Shown here: positions 1 to 5,774 of the stretch, piece by piece | Layout of the letters: the number at the start of each line of letters is the position of its first letter | How positions within the stretch are numbered: position 1 is the stretch's first letter | Source of the DNA: Candidatus Nanopelagicaceae bacterium | GTDB lineage: Bacteria > Actinomycetota > Actinomycetes > Nanopelagicales > Nanopelagicaceae | Assembly (NCBI GenBank): GCA_947488635.1 | Contig: CANLAY010000066.1 | Span: forward strand, 1-5,956 | Reading direction: 5' to 3' | Length of the DNA: 5,956 nucleotides | The notes under the pieces: model-generated | Told to the model about the DNA's origin: nothing | The model's input: the letters and a program-made list of their open reading frames with translations, nothing else | Databases searched by the model: none | Position numbers and translations under genes: made by a program

Positions 1-68
1 CAACCAATGCGATGCGCGTGCACCGAATTGGTGATGCGATCTCTGGCGCTGCGCCTGCGTATCGCTAG
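1..68 (+). CDS. pyk: Pyruvate kinase, C-terminal end only (partial)
   Basis: An open frame enters from the left edge (first full codon at base 3) and ends at TAG 66-68. It encodes TNAMRVHRIGDAISGAAPAYR. The pattern TN-x-x-RVHR-[IV]-G-[DE] is the usual ending of actinobacterial pyruvate kinases, where it forms the last strand of the C-terminal domain. Pyruvate kinase converts phosphoenolpyruvate and ADP to pyruvate and ATP in the cytoplasm, the last step of glycolysis. The gene order pyk followed by an ANTAR regulator also matches what I recall of Streptomyces chromosomes. Only about 21 residues are visible, so the call rests on a short motif plus context; no active-site residues lie in the window. 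Confidence 0.78.
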   Translation, partial: TNAMRVHRIGDAISGAAPAYR

Positions 69-74
69 CTGCGT

Positions 75-103
75 TTCGTAGCCAATTTTCTTACCGCTAC
101 AAT
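75..103 (+). promoter_or_regulatory. Candidate sigma-70-type promoter for tRNA-Leu and the ANTAR regulator
   Basis: The -10 element TACAAT at 98-103 matches five of six consensus bases. With a 17-base spacer the -35 would be TTCGTA at 75-80, a weak match, as is common in actinobacteria. Initiation would fall near base 110, just before the tRNA 5' end at 114. This is the only plausible promoter between the pyk stop and the tRNA. The regulator has almost no leader of its own, so this promoter probably drives both genes. Confidence 0.45.
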
Positions 104-113
104 TGCCGTTCTA

Positions 114-186
114 GCCTCGGTACTCCAACGGTAGAGAGGGCAGTCTCAAACACTGCATAGTGTCGGTTCGAATCCGACTCGAGGCA
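114..186 (+). tRNA. tRNA-Leu (anticodon CAA) with a short, class I-sized variable loop
   Basis: The sequence folds as a full cloverleaf. The acceptor stem pairs 114-120 with 179-185 (seven pairs, the last a G-U wobble), and A186 is the discriminator. The anticodon stem is 140-144/152-156 with a seven-base loop; the anticodon is CAA at 147-149, reading the leucine codon UUG. The T stem is 162-166/174-178 around the canonical loop TTCGAAT. The D arm has only three pairs (123-125 with 136-138, or with 134-136). Its loop contains AA-C-GGTAGA, which resembles the AA-NN-GGTAGA of normal leucine tRNAs. The variable region is just ATAGT (157-161), whereas bacterial leucine tRNAs normally carry a long variable arm. 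CCA is not encoded and must be added after processing. The fold is convincing; the charged amino acid is inferred from the anticodon and A73. Confidence 0.85.
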
Positions 187-187
187 C

Positions 188-799
188 ATGAATTCACAGA
201 GCGGTAGCAAGAGCTCTACTTCACCTGCCACTCGCATTTTGGTCGCAGAGGATGAAACTTTGATTCGTATGGATCTAGTTGAAATGCTGACTGAAGCTGG
301 TTATGAAGTTATTGCCCAAGCTACTAATGGCGAAGAAGCAATTGCGCTAGCTAATGAACATAAGCCTGATCTAGCAATTCTTGATGTACAGATGCCAGTG
401 CTCGATGGAATTTCTGCTGCCGAAAAAATTATCGCAATCGCACCAGTTCTGATGTTGACAGCATTTAGTCAACGAGAGCTCGTTGATCGCGCACGTGATG
501 CTGGCGTTATGGCATATGTCGTTAAACCATTTTCAATCTCTGATTTAGTTCCGGCAATTGAAATTGCGATTAGTCGTCATTCTCAAATGCGCTCACTTGC
601 AGATGAAGTAGCAGATCTTCATGATCGGCTAGAGACTCGCAAAGTTATTGATCGCGCTAAAGGTATTTTGATGAAGGCGCTAAATCTCACTGAGCCCGAG
701 GCATTTTCTTGGATTCAACGAGCTGCCATGGATCGTCGAATCACCATGAAAGAGGTTGCTGAAGCGGTAATTTCGCCATCAGCCGTTCCAGATAAGTAA
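188..799 (+). CDS. pdtaR: ANTAR-domain response regulator (PdtaR-type RNA-binding antiterminator)
   Basis: This 203-residue protein has a receiver domain (about 16-130) followed by an ANTAR domain (about 134-195). Receiver residues are present: acidic E21 and D22, phosphate acceptor D66 in LAILDVQMPVLDG, T91 and K113 in the KP pair. The ANTAR part shows the three-helix pattern, with DRAKGILM at 155-162, TEPEAF at 168-173, W175, and a final helix ending VAEAVI. The best-known relative is mycobacterial PdtaR, phosphorylated by the kinase PdtaS; phosphorylated ANTAR proteins bind paired hexaloop hairpins in RNA and block transcription terminators. No kinase gene is in this window. The ATG at 188 is the only usable start: upstream in frame there is TAG at 158-160 and no ATG, GTG or TTG after it, and the next internal candidate would delete the first strand. 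The start lies one base after the tRNA. The only nearby Shine-Dalgarno-like run, GAGG 181-184, is inside the tRNA acceptor stem and just three bases from ATG. Confidence 0.95.
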   Translation: MNSQSGSKSSTSPATRILVAEDETLIRMDLVEMLTEAGYEVIAQATNGEEAIALANEHKPDLAILDVQMPVLDGISAAEKIIAIAPVLMLTAFSQRELVDRARDAGVMAYVVKPFSISDLVPAIEIAISRHSQMRSLADEVADLHDRLETRKVIDRAKGILMKALNLTEPEAFSWIQRAAMDRRITMKEVAEAVISPSAVPDK

Positions 800-850
800 G
801 GTGCAAGGGCCTCGCAATTAGATCTGAGACAAAGGGCAAGATCGAGGAAA

Positions 851-870
851 AAGTTACACAGATGTAATTT
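851..870 (+). promoter_or_regulatory. Hairpin with ANTAR-like hexaloop, or inverted-repeat operator
   Basis: Bases 851-857 pair with 864-870 (seven pairs including one G-U), closing the six-base loop ACAGAT at 858-863. ANTAR target hairpins are known to have six-base loops with A at position 1 and G at position 4, which this loop satisfies. At the DNA level the same bases form the inverted repeat TTACA-N4-TGTAA, which could instead be a dimeric repressor site. A C-A pair closing the loop differently would leave only four loop bases. No T-run follows, so it is not a terminator. The structure is visible; the function is inference. Confidence 0.45.
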
Positions 871-908
871 AACAAGCGTGTAAATATCAAGATTGTGGCC
901 ATCTGGGC

Positions 909-938
909 TTGTCCTAACATCACCCCTGCGGTTACGCT
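909..938 (+). promoter_or_regulatory. Weak candidate promoter for the binding-protein gene
   Basis: TTGTCC at 909-914 resembles a -35 element (four of six bases). TACGCT at 933-938 fits the relaxed actinobacterial -10 pattern TANNNT with an 18-base spacer. Transcription would start near 945 and give a leader of roughly 38 bases. No better pair was found, but the match is weak. Confidence 0.25.
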
Positions 939-947
939 CAACCCCTC

Positions 948-976
948 CCTGTCCCGGGACACAAGAACAGGAAAGG
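948..976 (+). promoter_or_regulatory. Ribosome binding site with competing hairpins in the leader
   Basis: The Shine-Dalgarno run GGAAAGG at 970-976 is six bases before ATG 983. CCTGT at 948-952 can pair with ACAGG at 967-971, which would cover the first part of the ribosome binding site. The perfect palindrome TGTCCCGGGACA (950-961) uses the same left arm and would free it. The two folds exclude each other. The pairing is seen in the sequence; a regulatory switch is inference. Confidence 0.35.
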
Positions 977-982
977 CAATAA

Positions 983-2137
983 ATGAACAAGAAGATCCAG
1001 CGTTCACTTGCCGTTGTTTCAGCAGCAGCACTCGTATTCGGAGTTGCAGCAGCACAGACATCAGCAAACGCAGCACCAAAGACTGTTTATATTGCATACC
1101 AGGGTCCACTATCTGGTGGCGAAGCATCAACTGGTACTGACGAGCAGAATGCAGTTAAGTATGCAATCAAGCTTTTCAATGCAAAGAATAAAGCAACTTA
1201 CAACGTAAAGCTAGTTTCAGTTGACGATCAAGGCGACCCAGCAGTAGCTGGAACAGTTGCTCCAGGAATTGGCAAGAACAAGGCAATCCTTGGCCTAGTT
1301 GGAGCTGCATACTCAGGCGCAACAATCGCATCACTACCATTCTACAAGGCTGGCGGATTAGTAATGATCTCTCCATCAGCAACTCGCGTATCTCTAACAG
1401 ATTCAGCTTCACCTGACTTCGGTGGTCCAGTATTCCACCGCGTAGTTGGTAAGGACGATCTACAGGGTCCAGCACTAGCTAAGTACGCAACAGCTGGTAT
1501 TTCAAACGCAAAGGTTTTTATCTTTGATGACCAATCTTCATACGCTGTGCCACTAGCTGGTTACGTAACAGGCGGTCTTAAGAAGGTTGCGGGAGCAACT
1601 GTTGTTGGTACTGACTCAGTTCCAAATACAACAACTGACTTCTCACCAACAATCGCAAAGATTAAGACTTCAGGTGCAACCGTTGTTATCTACACCGGTT
1701 ACTACAGCCAAGCAGCTGTATTCATCAAGCAACTACGTGACTCAGGTTCAACAGCGATCTTCGCTGGTGGCGACGGAGTCTTCAATCAGGAGTTCCCAAA
1801 GCTTGCGGGCGCTTCAGCTGAAGGTTCACGTGTTACTGGTGTAGGCGGCCTAGCTGGCGTAAGCACAAAGCTTGAAGCAGATTACAAGAAGTCAATGGGC
1901 GTTTCATCAGGTGTGTATTCAGTTGAATCACTAGATGCAGCAAACATCCTTCTTCAAGGTATCGCAAAGGGCAACACAACCCGCGCGAAGATGCTTGCTT
2001 GGGTTAAGGCCTACAACGGAAAGAGCATCACTGGTAACACCATCAAGTTCTCTGCAAATGGCGACATTTCATACGGACTCTTTGCTGGTTTCACCACTAA
2101 GAATGGCGTACTTGTTAACACAGGTATCATTAAGTAA
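983..2137 (+). CDS. livK: Secreted branched-chain amino-acid ABC transporter substrate-binding protein
   Basis: This 384-residue protein belongs to the periplasmic-binding type 1 (LIV-BP-like) family. It has a Sec signal peptide: basic MNKKIQR, a hydrophobic core at about 8-24, and a likely signal peptidase I site after ANA (residue 30). Family landmarks follow: GPLSG at 41-45, DDQGDP, the ligand-region pattern SGATIASLPFY then ISPSAT, FHRVVGKDDLQG, and FIFDDQSSYA. Length is normal. There are no cysteines at all, so there is no lipobox, although binding proteins of Gram-positive bacteria are usually lipoproteins. The exact ligand (leucine, isoleucine, valine, or another amino acid, amide or urea) cannot be read from the sequence; the absence of urease genes makes urea less likely. 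Codon choice is strongly biased (GCA for Ala, AAG for Lys, TCA for Ser), more so than in its neighbours, which suggests high expression. A strong ribosome binding site precedes it and a terminator-like hairpin follows it. Confidence 0.94.
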   Translation: MNKKIQRSLAVVSAAALVFGVAAAQTSANAAPKTVYIAYQGPLSGGEASTGTDEQNAVKYAIKLFNAKNKATYNVKLVSVDDQGDPAVAGTVAPGIGKNKAILGLVGAAYSGATIASLPFYKAGGLVMISPSATRVSLTDSASPDFGGPVFHRVVGKDDLQGPALAKYATAGISNAKVFIFDDQSSYAVPLAGYVTGGLKKVAGATVVGTDSVPNTTTDFSPTIAKIKTSGATVVIYTGYYSQAAVFIKQLRDSGSTAIFAGGDGVFNQEFPKLAGASAEGSRVTGVGGLAGVSTKLEADYKKSMGVSSGVYSVESLDAANILLQGIAKGNTTRAKMLAWVKAYNGKSITGNTIKFSANGDISYGLFAGFTTKNGVLVNTGIIK

Positions 2138-2156
2138 TTAACTAAGCCATATAAGT

Positions 2157-2212
2157 AAGTGGGTGCTCTATCTCTCGATAAGAGGGGTAGAGCACCCATT
2201 TCTTTGATTTTT
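2157..2212 (+). terminator. Strong intrinsic terminator / attenuator after the binding-protein gene
   Basis: Bases 2161-2170 pair perfectly with 2188-2197, and the stem extends outward (T2160-A2198 and beyond) and inward through 2171-2176/2182-2187 with two G-U pairs to a five-base loop GATAA. That gives at least 17 pairs. A T-rich tail (ATTTCTTTGATTTTT, to 2212) follows. No promoter is evident before livH at 2257, so this is most likely a partial terminator: it favours the binding protein and lets a fraction of transcripts continue into the permease and ATPase genes. Confidence 0.88.
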
Positions 2213-2256
2213 CGACTATCTTTGCCCAACGCGGTTTTGCGGGTAAGAGGAGATAA

Positions 2257-3207
2257 ATGTTTGAAGTACTAATTGACCAATTCTGGTCTTTGACCATAGC
2301 CGGAGTTGCCTTGGGCTTCATCTATGTATTGGTCTCCCTTGGTTACACTATGGTTTACGGCGTGCTTCGCATGATCAACTTTGCGAACTCCGAAATCTTC
2401 ATGTGGGGAACATTCGGAACGATCATTACCTCGCGAGACATCTTTGGTTACACCCAAACATCGGCCCCTGCCACTGGCCCCAAGTTGGCACTAGTTCTAA
2501 TCAGCCAACTCTTAATGTCAATGGCAGTTGCTGGACTAACTGCAGTCTTTGTGGAATATGTTGCATACCGTCGTTTGCGTGCAAAGGGCACCAACCGTTT
2601 AGCAACTTTGATTTCTGCAATCGGAATTTCAATCGTGCTTTCAGAGCTAATGCGCTTACTGACAGATTCTCGCCCAGTTGGTTCACCACGTGTGCTTGAG
2701 AAAATAATTTTAGGCGAAGTATGGGGCGCAAACCTTCGCCTCGATACTATTGTGACAATTTTTGCAGCAGCAGGTATCTACTTCTTGCTAGAGCGATTCG
2801 TAAAGTTATCTCGTATGGGTAAAGCCATCCGTGCGGTTTCTATGAATGAAGACGCCGCTAAGTTGATGGGCGTAAACCTAAACCGAGTTATTACAACCAC
2901 CTTCTTAGTTGGTGGTCTAGCAACAGGTGCCGCGGCATTCTTCTACATCACAGTATTTGAATACACTAAATTTAATATTGGTTTCACAATGGGTATGGCA
3001 GCATTTACCGCAGCTGTACTTGGTGGAATCGGCAACATTAGAGGCGCTTTTTACGGTGGGCTATTCCTTGGTTTGCTTGAGGTTTATGCCTCCGCCGTCC
3101 TTGGTACGCAATGGAAAGCAGTAACCGTCTTTATCGTACTTGTATTGGTTCTCCTGTTTAAGCCAAACGGTTTGTTTGGCGAAGCTGTTCAGACGACGAG
3201 GGCATAA
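2257..3207 (+). CDS. livH: Branched-chain amino-acid ABC transporter permease, LivH type
   Basis: This 316-residue, very hydrophobic protein has about eight membrane-spanning segments and forms half of the cytoplasmic-membrane channel. LivH family landmarks are present: the N-terminal run ALGFIYVLVSLGYTMVYGVLRMINFAN (about 18-44) typical of the LivH amino end; the cytoplasmic coupling region RAVSMNEDAAKLMGV (about 192-206), which contacts the ATPase; and GGIGNIRGAFYGG (256-268) near the C-terminus. Length is normal for the family. The ATG at 2257 is supported by an AAGAGGAG run at 2245-2252. The gene follows the attenuator hairpin after a 45-base gap and is separated from livM by two bases, so it heads a tightly packed four-gene block. 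UrtB of urea transporters is related; context favours amino acids. Confidence 0.94.
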   Translation: MFEVLIDQFWSLTIAGVALGFIYVLVSLGYTMVYGVLRMINFANSEIFMWGTFGTIITSRDIFGYTQTSAPATGPKLALVLISQLLMSMAVAGLTAVFVEYVAYRRLRAKGTNRLATLISAIGISIVLSELMRLLTDSRPVGSPRVLEKIILGEVWGANLRLDTIVTIFAAAGIYFLLERFVKLSRMGKAIRAVSMNEDAAKLMGVNLNRVITTTFLVGGLATGAAAFFYITVFEYTKFNIGFTMGMAAFTAAVLGGIGNIRGAFYGGLFLGLLEVYASAVLGTQWKAVTVFIVLVLVLLFKPNGLFGEAVQTTRA

Positions 3208-3209
3208 TT

Positions 3210-4247
3210 ATGAAAATACGTAATTACTGGAATCTGCGCGACTTCGGCGCCAATCTTTGGGAGAACGCTAGCCGTCCTAAGCGAGTGGCGATTGCCCTAA
3301 TTTCTATTGGATTTGTTGCTCTCTTGCCATTCATGGGTGCAAGCTTTCTAGCCACACCGATTGCTTCTTATGACGCAGTTCTGGTTTACCCAGTTGGCAT
3401 GTTCGTGCTCATGTCACTTGGACTAAATATTGTGGTTGGCAAGTCAGGCATGCTTGATCTTGGCTATGTTGCATTCTTTGCAATTGGTGCCTACACAATG
3501 GCGATTCTCGGAACGACAACTAAGTTAAATACCTGGGAAGTTATGCCGATCGGTATCGCACTTTCGATGATCGCAGGCGTTCTACTTGGAATTCCAACAC
3601 TTCGTCTGCGCGGTGATTACTTAGCGATCGTGACTCTAGGATTTGGCGAGATTGTGCGCTTAGTCTTGCTGAACTCATCTTGGTCAAAAGGACCTAATGG
3701 AATTGCAAATGTGCCAATGCCACCAAATATTGGTCCTTTAAAGTTTGAACTTGAAAACCAAAAAGTATTTTTCTGGGTGGTTATGGCAATGATCCTGCTA
3801 ACAATCTGGATGATTCGCCGCCTAACAGTGCGTCGCCCTGGTCGTGCTTGGGAGGCAATTCGCCAAGACGAAGATGCTGCCGAACTTATGGGTGTGCATA
3901 CGCTGAAATACAAGATTTGGTCATTTACCTTAGGCGCAGCCGTTGGTGGCGCAGCAGGCGTTCTCTATGCATCAAAGAATCTTTACATCGCACCTGAAAT
4001 GTTTACCTTAAACGTTTCAATTCTGATTCTGGCTTGCGTGGTATTTGGTGGCATCGGAAATATCTGGGGCGTAGTAATTGGTGCGACCATCCTTGGCTAC
4101 TTGCCGGATCGAATCCGATTTATCTCCGATGCCCGTCTTCTAGTATTCGGTTTAGTTCTAGTTATCGTAATGAACTTCCGCCCAGATGGCCTATTGCCTC
4201 GCAAGAAGCGCGAGAAAGCCATCGTTAAGAGAGAGGCGAACGCGTAA
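3210..4247 (+). CDS. livM: Branched-chain amino-acid ABC transporter permease, LivM type
   Basis: This 345-residue membrane protein is the second channel half. A short basic cytoplasmic N-terminus (1-25) precedes membrane segments at about 26-48 and 56-77. The LivM hallmark LGLNIVVGKSGMLDLGYVAF lies at about 70-89 and is followed by FAIGAYT. LRLRGDYLAIVTLGFGEIVR is the central conserved stretch. EAIRQDEDAAELMGV (215-229) is the coupling loop that touches the ATPases, and GGIGNIWGVVIGA (280-292) is the C-terminal family motif. The tail is rich in Lys and Arg, as expected for a cytoplasmic end. The ribosome binding site GAGGG (3198-3202) lies inside the end of livH, seven bases before ATG. Its TAA stop shares one base with the ATG of livG, implying translational coupling. 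Length and motifs are intact. Confidence 0.94.
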   Translation: MKIRNYWNLRDFGANLWENASRPKRVAIALISIGFVALLPFMGASFLATPIASYDAVLVYPVGMFVLMSLGLNIVVGKSGMLDLGYVAFFAIGAYTMAILGTTTKLNTWEVMPIGIALSMIAGVLLGIPTLRLRGDYLAIVTLGFGEIVRLVLLNSSWSKGPNGIANVPMPPNIGPLKFELENQKVFFWVVMAMILLTIWMIRRLTVRRPGRAWEAIRQDEDAAELMGVHTLKYKIWSFTLGAAVGGAAGVLYASKNLYIAPEMFTLNVSILILACVVFGGIGNIWGVVIGATILGYLPDRIRFISDARLLVFGLVLVIVMNFRPDGLLPRKKREKAIVKREANA

Positions 4248-5032
4248 TGGCTAGCACCAGAAAAACTTTATTAAAGCTCGATAACGTCACCATGAAGTTT
4301 GGTGGCGTAACAGCGCTAAATGGCGTAAACCTGGAAGTTAAAGAGGGCGAGATCTTGGCCCTCATCGGTCCCAACGGCGCCGGAAAGACCACAGTCTTTA
4401 ACGTAATCACTGGTGTTTACAAGCAGACAAGTGGCATTGTTGATTTTGATGGTATTTCACTGGGTAATCAAAAGCGTTATCAAGTTACTGCTCTTGGTGT
4501 TGCTCGCACATTCCAGAACATTCGCCTCTGGGGCGATATGACCGCACTTGAAAATGTCATCACTGCAACTGATGTGCATAAGAAGAGTGGGTTAGTTGGA
4601 GCACTATTTGGTTTCCCACGTGCTCGTCGCGAAGAAACTGAAAACCGCGAACGCGCCATGGAAATTCTGCGCTTTATTGGTATCGATGAATATTCAGATC
4701 GCTTGGCTAAGAATTTGCCATATGGTGTTCAGCGTCGTCTAGAGATTGCTCGCGCACTCGGAACCGGTCCTAAGTTGGTGCTGCTAGATGAGCCAGCGGC
4801 CGGATTTAACCCAGCTGAAAAAGTGGAACTTGCAGCAACGATTAAACGTGTCCGCGATGCGGGCTACACAGTTCTTCTAATCGAGCACGATATGTCGCTG
4901 ATCATGGGTATCTCTGATCGCGTAGTTGTTCTAGATTTCGGAACCAAGATTGCCGACGATATTCCATCTGTTGTGCAAAAGGATCCACGTGTTATCGAAG
5001 CTTATTTAGGAGTACCAGCAGATGCGTCTTGA
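4247..5032 (+). CDS. livG: Branched-chain amino-acid ABC transporter ATP-binding protein, LivG type
   Basis: This 261-residue cytoplasmic ATPase powers transport together with LivF. Walker A is GPNGAGKTT (41-49, K47). The Q-loop is RTFQNIRLW (Q90). The signature is LPYGVQ (157-162) followed by RRLEIARAL, the form typical of LivG rather than the generic LSGGQ. Walker B is LVLLDEP (177-183, catalytic E182), the D-loop is AAGFNPAE, and the switch is H214 in LIEHDM. The extended helical insert between Q-loop and signature (about 110-135, rich in Arg and Glu) is also LivG-like. The start overlaps the livM stop (TAATG). A purine run ending GAGG at 4233-4236 is ten bases upstream, rather far, so initiation probably depends on ribosomes finishing livM. 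All catalytic residues are present. Confidence 0.95.
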   Translation: MASTRKTLLKLDNVTMKFGGVTALNGVNLEVKEGEILALIGPNGAGKTTVFNVITGVYKQTSGIVDFDGISLGNQKRYQVTALGVARTFQNIRLWGDMTALENVITATDVHKKSGLVGALFGFPRARREETENRERAMEILRFIGIDEYSDRLAKNLPYGVQRRLEIARALGTGPKLVLLDEPAAGFNPAEKVELAATIKRVRDAGYTVLLIEHDMSLIMGISDRVVVLDFGTKIADDIPSVVQKDPRVIEAYLGVPADAS

Positions 5033-5741
5033 AATTAAAGATCTGCACGTTCACTACGGCAAGATTGAAGCAATTAAAGGTGTTTCAGTTGTCGTAAATG
5101 AAGGCGAAATCGTTACTTTGATCGGCGCTAACGGTGCTGGTAAGACCACGATGCTAAAGACGATCTCTGGTCTGCGCCCAGTTACAACTGGTCAGATCAT
5201 CTTCGATGGCAAAGATATTTCTAAGGTCCCTGCGCACGAGCGCGTAGATCTAGGTATCTCACAAGCTCCTGAAGGCCGCGGAATTTTCCCAGGCATGACA
5301 GTTCTAGAAAATCTTGAGATGGGTAAGTTCCACCGCAAGAATCGCAAGGCTGAAATGCAAGAAGATCTCGAAAAGGTTTATCACTTATTCCCACGTTTGA
5401 AAGAGCGCGTTAGCCAAGCTGGCGGAACTCTTTCAGGCGGCGAACAGCAGATGCTCGCAATTGGTCGCGCGCTAATGACTCGTCCAAAGGTATTGCTCCT
5501 TGATGAGCCTTCAATGGGTCTGGCTCCACAGATGATCGCCAATATCTTCCGCATCATTACTGAAATTAATAAGACCGGCGTAACCATCTTGTTGGTTGAG
5601 CAGAATGCGCAGCAAGCGCTACAACGCGCACACCGTGCTTATATTTTGGAAACTGGAAATATTGTTAAAGAAGCTAAAGCTTCTGATCTACTTAATGATC
5701 CAGCAGTGCGCGAGGCATACCTCGGTACTGGCGCTCACTAA
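5022..5741 (+). CDS. livF: Branched-chain amino-acid ABC transporter ATP-binding protein, LivF type
   Basis: This 239-residue ATPase is the partner of LivG. Walker A is GANGAGKTT (35-43, K41). The LivF-specific PEGRGIF segment (83-89) stands in the Q-loop region. The signature is LSGGEQQMLAIGRAL (137-151), Walker B is VLLLDEP (157-163, catalytic E162), and the D-loop is SMGLAP. The switch position carries Q194 (LVEQNA) instead of histidine; this is normal for LivF proteins, so it is not a defect. The gene overlaps the end of livG by 11 bases in another frame, with AGGAG at 5008-5012 nine bases before ATG, which supports coupled translation. It ends with tandem stops TAA TAA that are part of the downstream hairpin. 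It is the last gene of the operon on this strand. Confidence 0.95.
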   Translation: MRLEIKDLHVHYGKIEAIKGVSVVVNEGEIVTLIGANGAGKTTMLKTISGLRPVTTGQIIFDGKDISKVPAHERVDLGISQAPEGRGIFPGMTVLENLEMGKFHRKNRKAEMQEDLEKVYHLFPRLKERVSQAGGTLSGGEQQMLAIGRALMTRPKVLLLDEPSMGLAPQMIANIFRIITEINKTGVTILLVEQNAQQALQRAHRAYILETGNIVKEAKASDLLNDPAVREAYLGTGAH

Positions 5742-5774
5742 TAACTTTTAATCTTTACTTTTAAAGTTATTAGT
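5737..5774. terminator. Convergent bidirectional terminator shared by livF and the thioesterase gene
   Basis: Bases 5737-5748 pair perfectly with 5763-5774 (12 pairs, AT-rich) around a 14-base loop. The left arm holds the tandem TAATAA of livF; the right arm, read on the minus strand, holds the tandem TAATAA of the facing gene. Both genes therefore end in the same bases, ACTAATAACTTT. Neither strand has a T-run after the outer edge of the stem, though both arms have runs of T on the inside. Its efficiency is uncertain, but position and symmetry fit a two-way terminator. Confidence 0.65.

Larger units (their letters stand above)
800..982 (+). other. Non-coding gap: leader region of the amino-acid transporter operon
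   Basis: These 183 bases hold no credible gene. A two-part hairpin lies at 811-846: CTC 811-813 with GAG 844-846, and GATCT 821-825 with AGATC 839-843. It has no T-run after it, so it is a poor terminator and transcription from the regulator gene could run on. Next come a hexaloop hairpin (851-870), a possible promoter (909-938), a pyrimidine-rich stretch carrying ACCCCT twice (922-927 and 941-946), a perfect 12-base palindrome (950-961), and the ribosome binding site. The density of structure suggests a regulated leader. Confidence 0.5.

Noticed and set aside
811..846. Hairpin after the regulator gene considered as its terminator
   Set aside because: The stem is split by a seven-base bulge and no T-run follows, so intrinsic termination is unlikely.
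853..868. A possible GlnR nitrogen-control box (GTTAC-N6-GTAAT)
   Set aside because: The first half fits gTnAC but the second matches GaAAC at only three of five bases, and the repeat is inverted rather than direct. It is too weak to annotate.
715..1130. Minus-strand open frames spanning the regulator end and the transporter leader
   Set aside because: Their translations show no family-like pattern, they overlap well-supported + strand genes, and they cross the structured leader. They are shadow frames.
895..1140. A + strand open frame starting in the leader and running into the binding-protein gene
   Set aside because: It is out of frame with the signal peptide of the binding protein, has no ribosome binding site, and its sequence has no recognisable features.
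2198..2256. A separate promoter for livH
   Set aside because: TTGATT near 2204 has no acceptable -10 at 16-19 bases, and other pairings were no better.
5597..5606. Glutamine instead of histidine at the switch position of LivF (Q194)
   Set aside because: It looked like a missing catalytic residue, but LVEQNA is normal for the LivF family.
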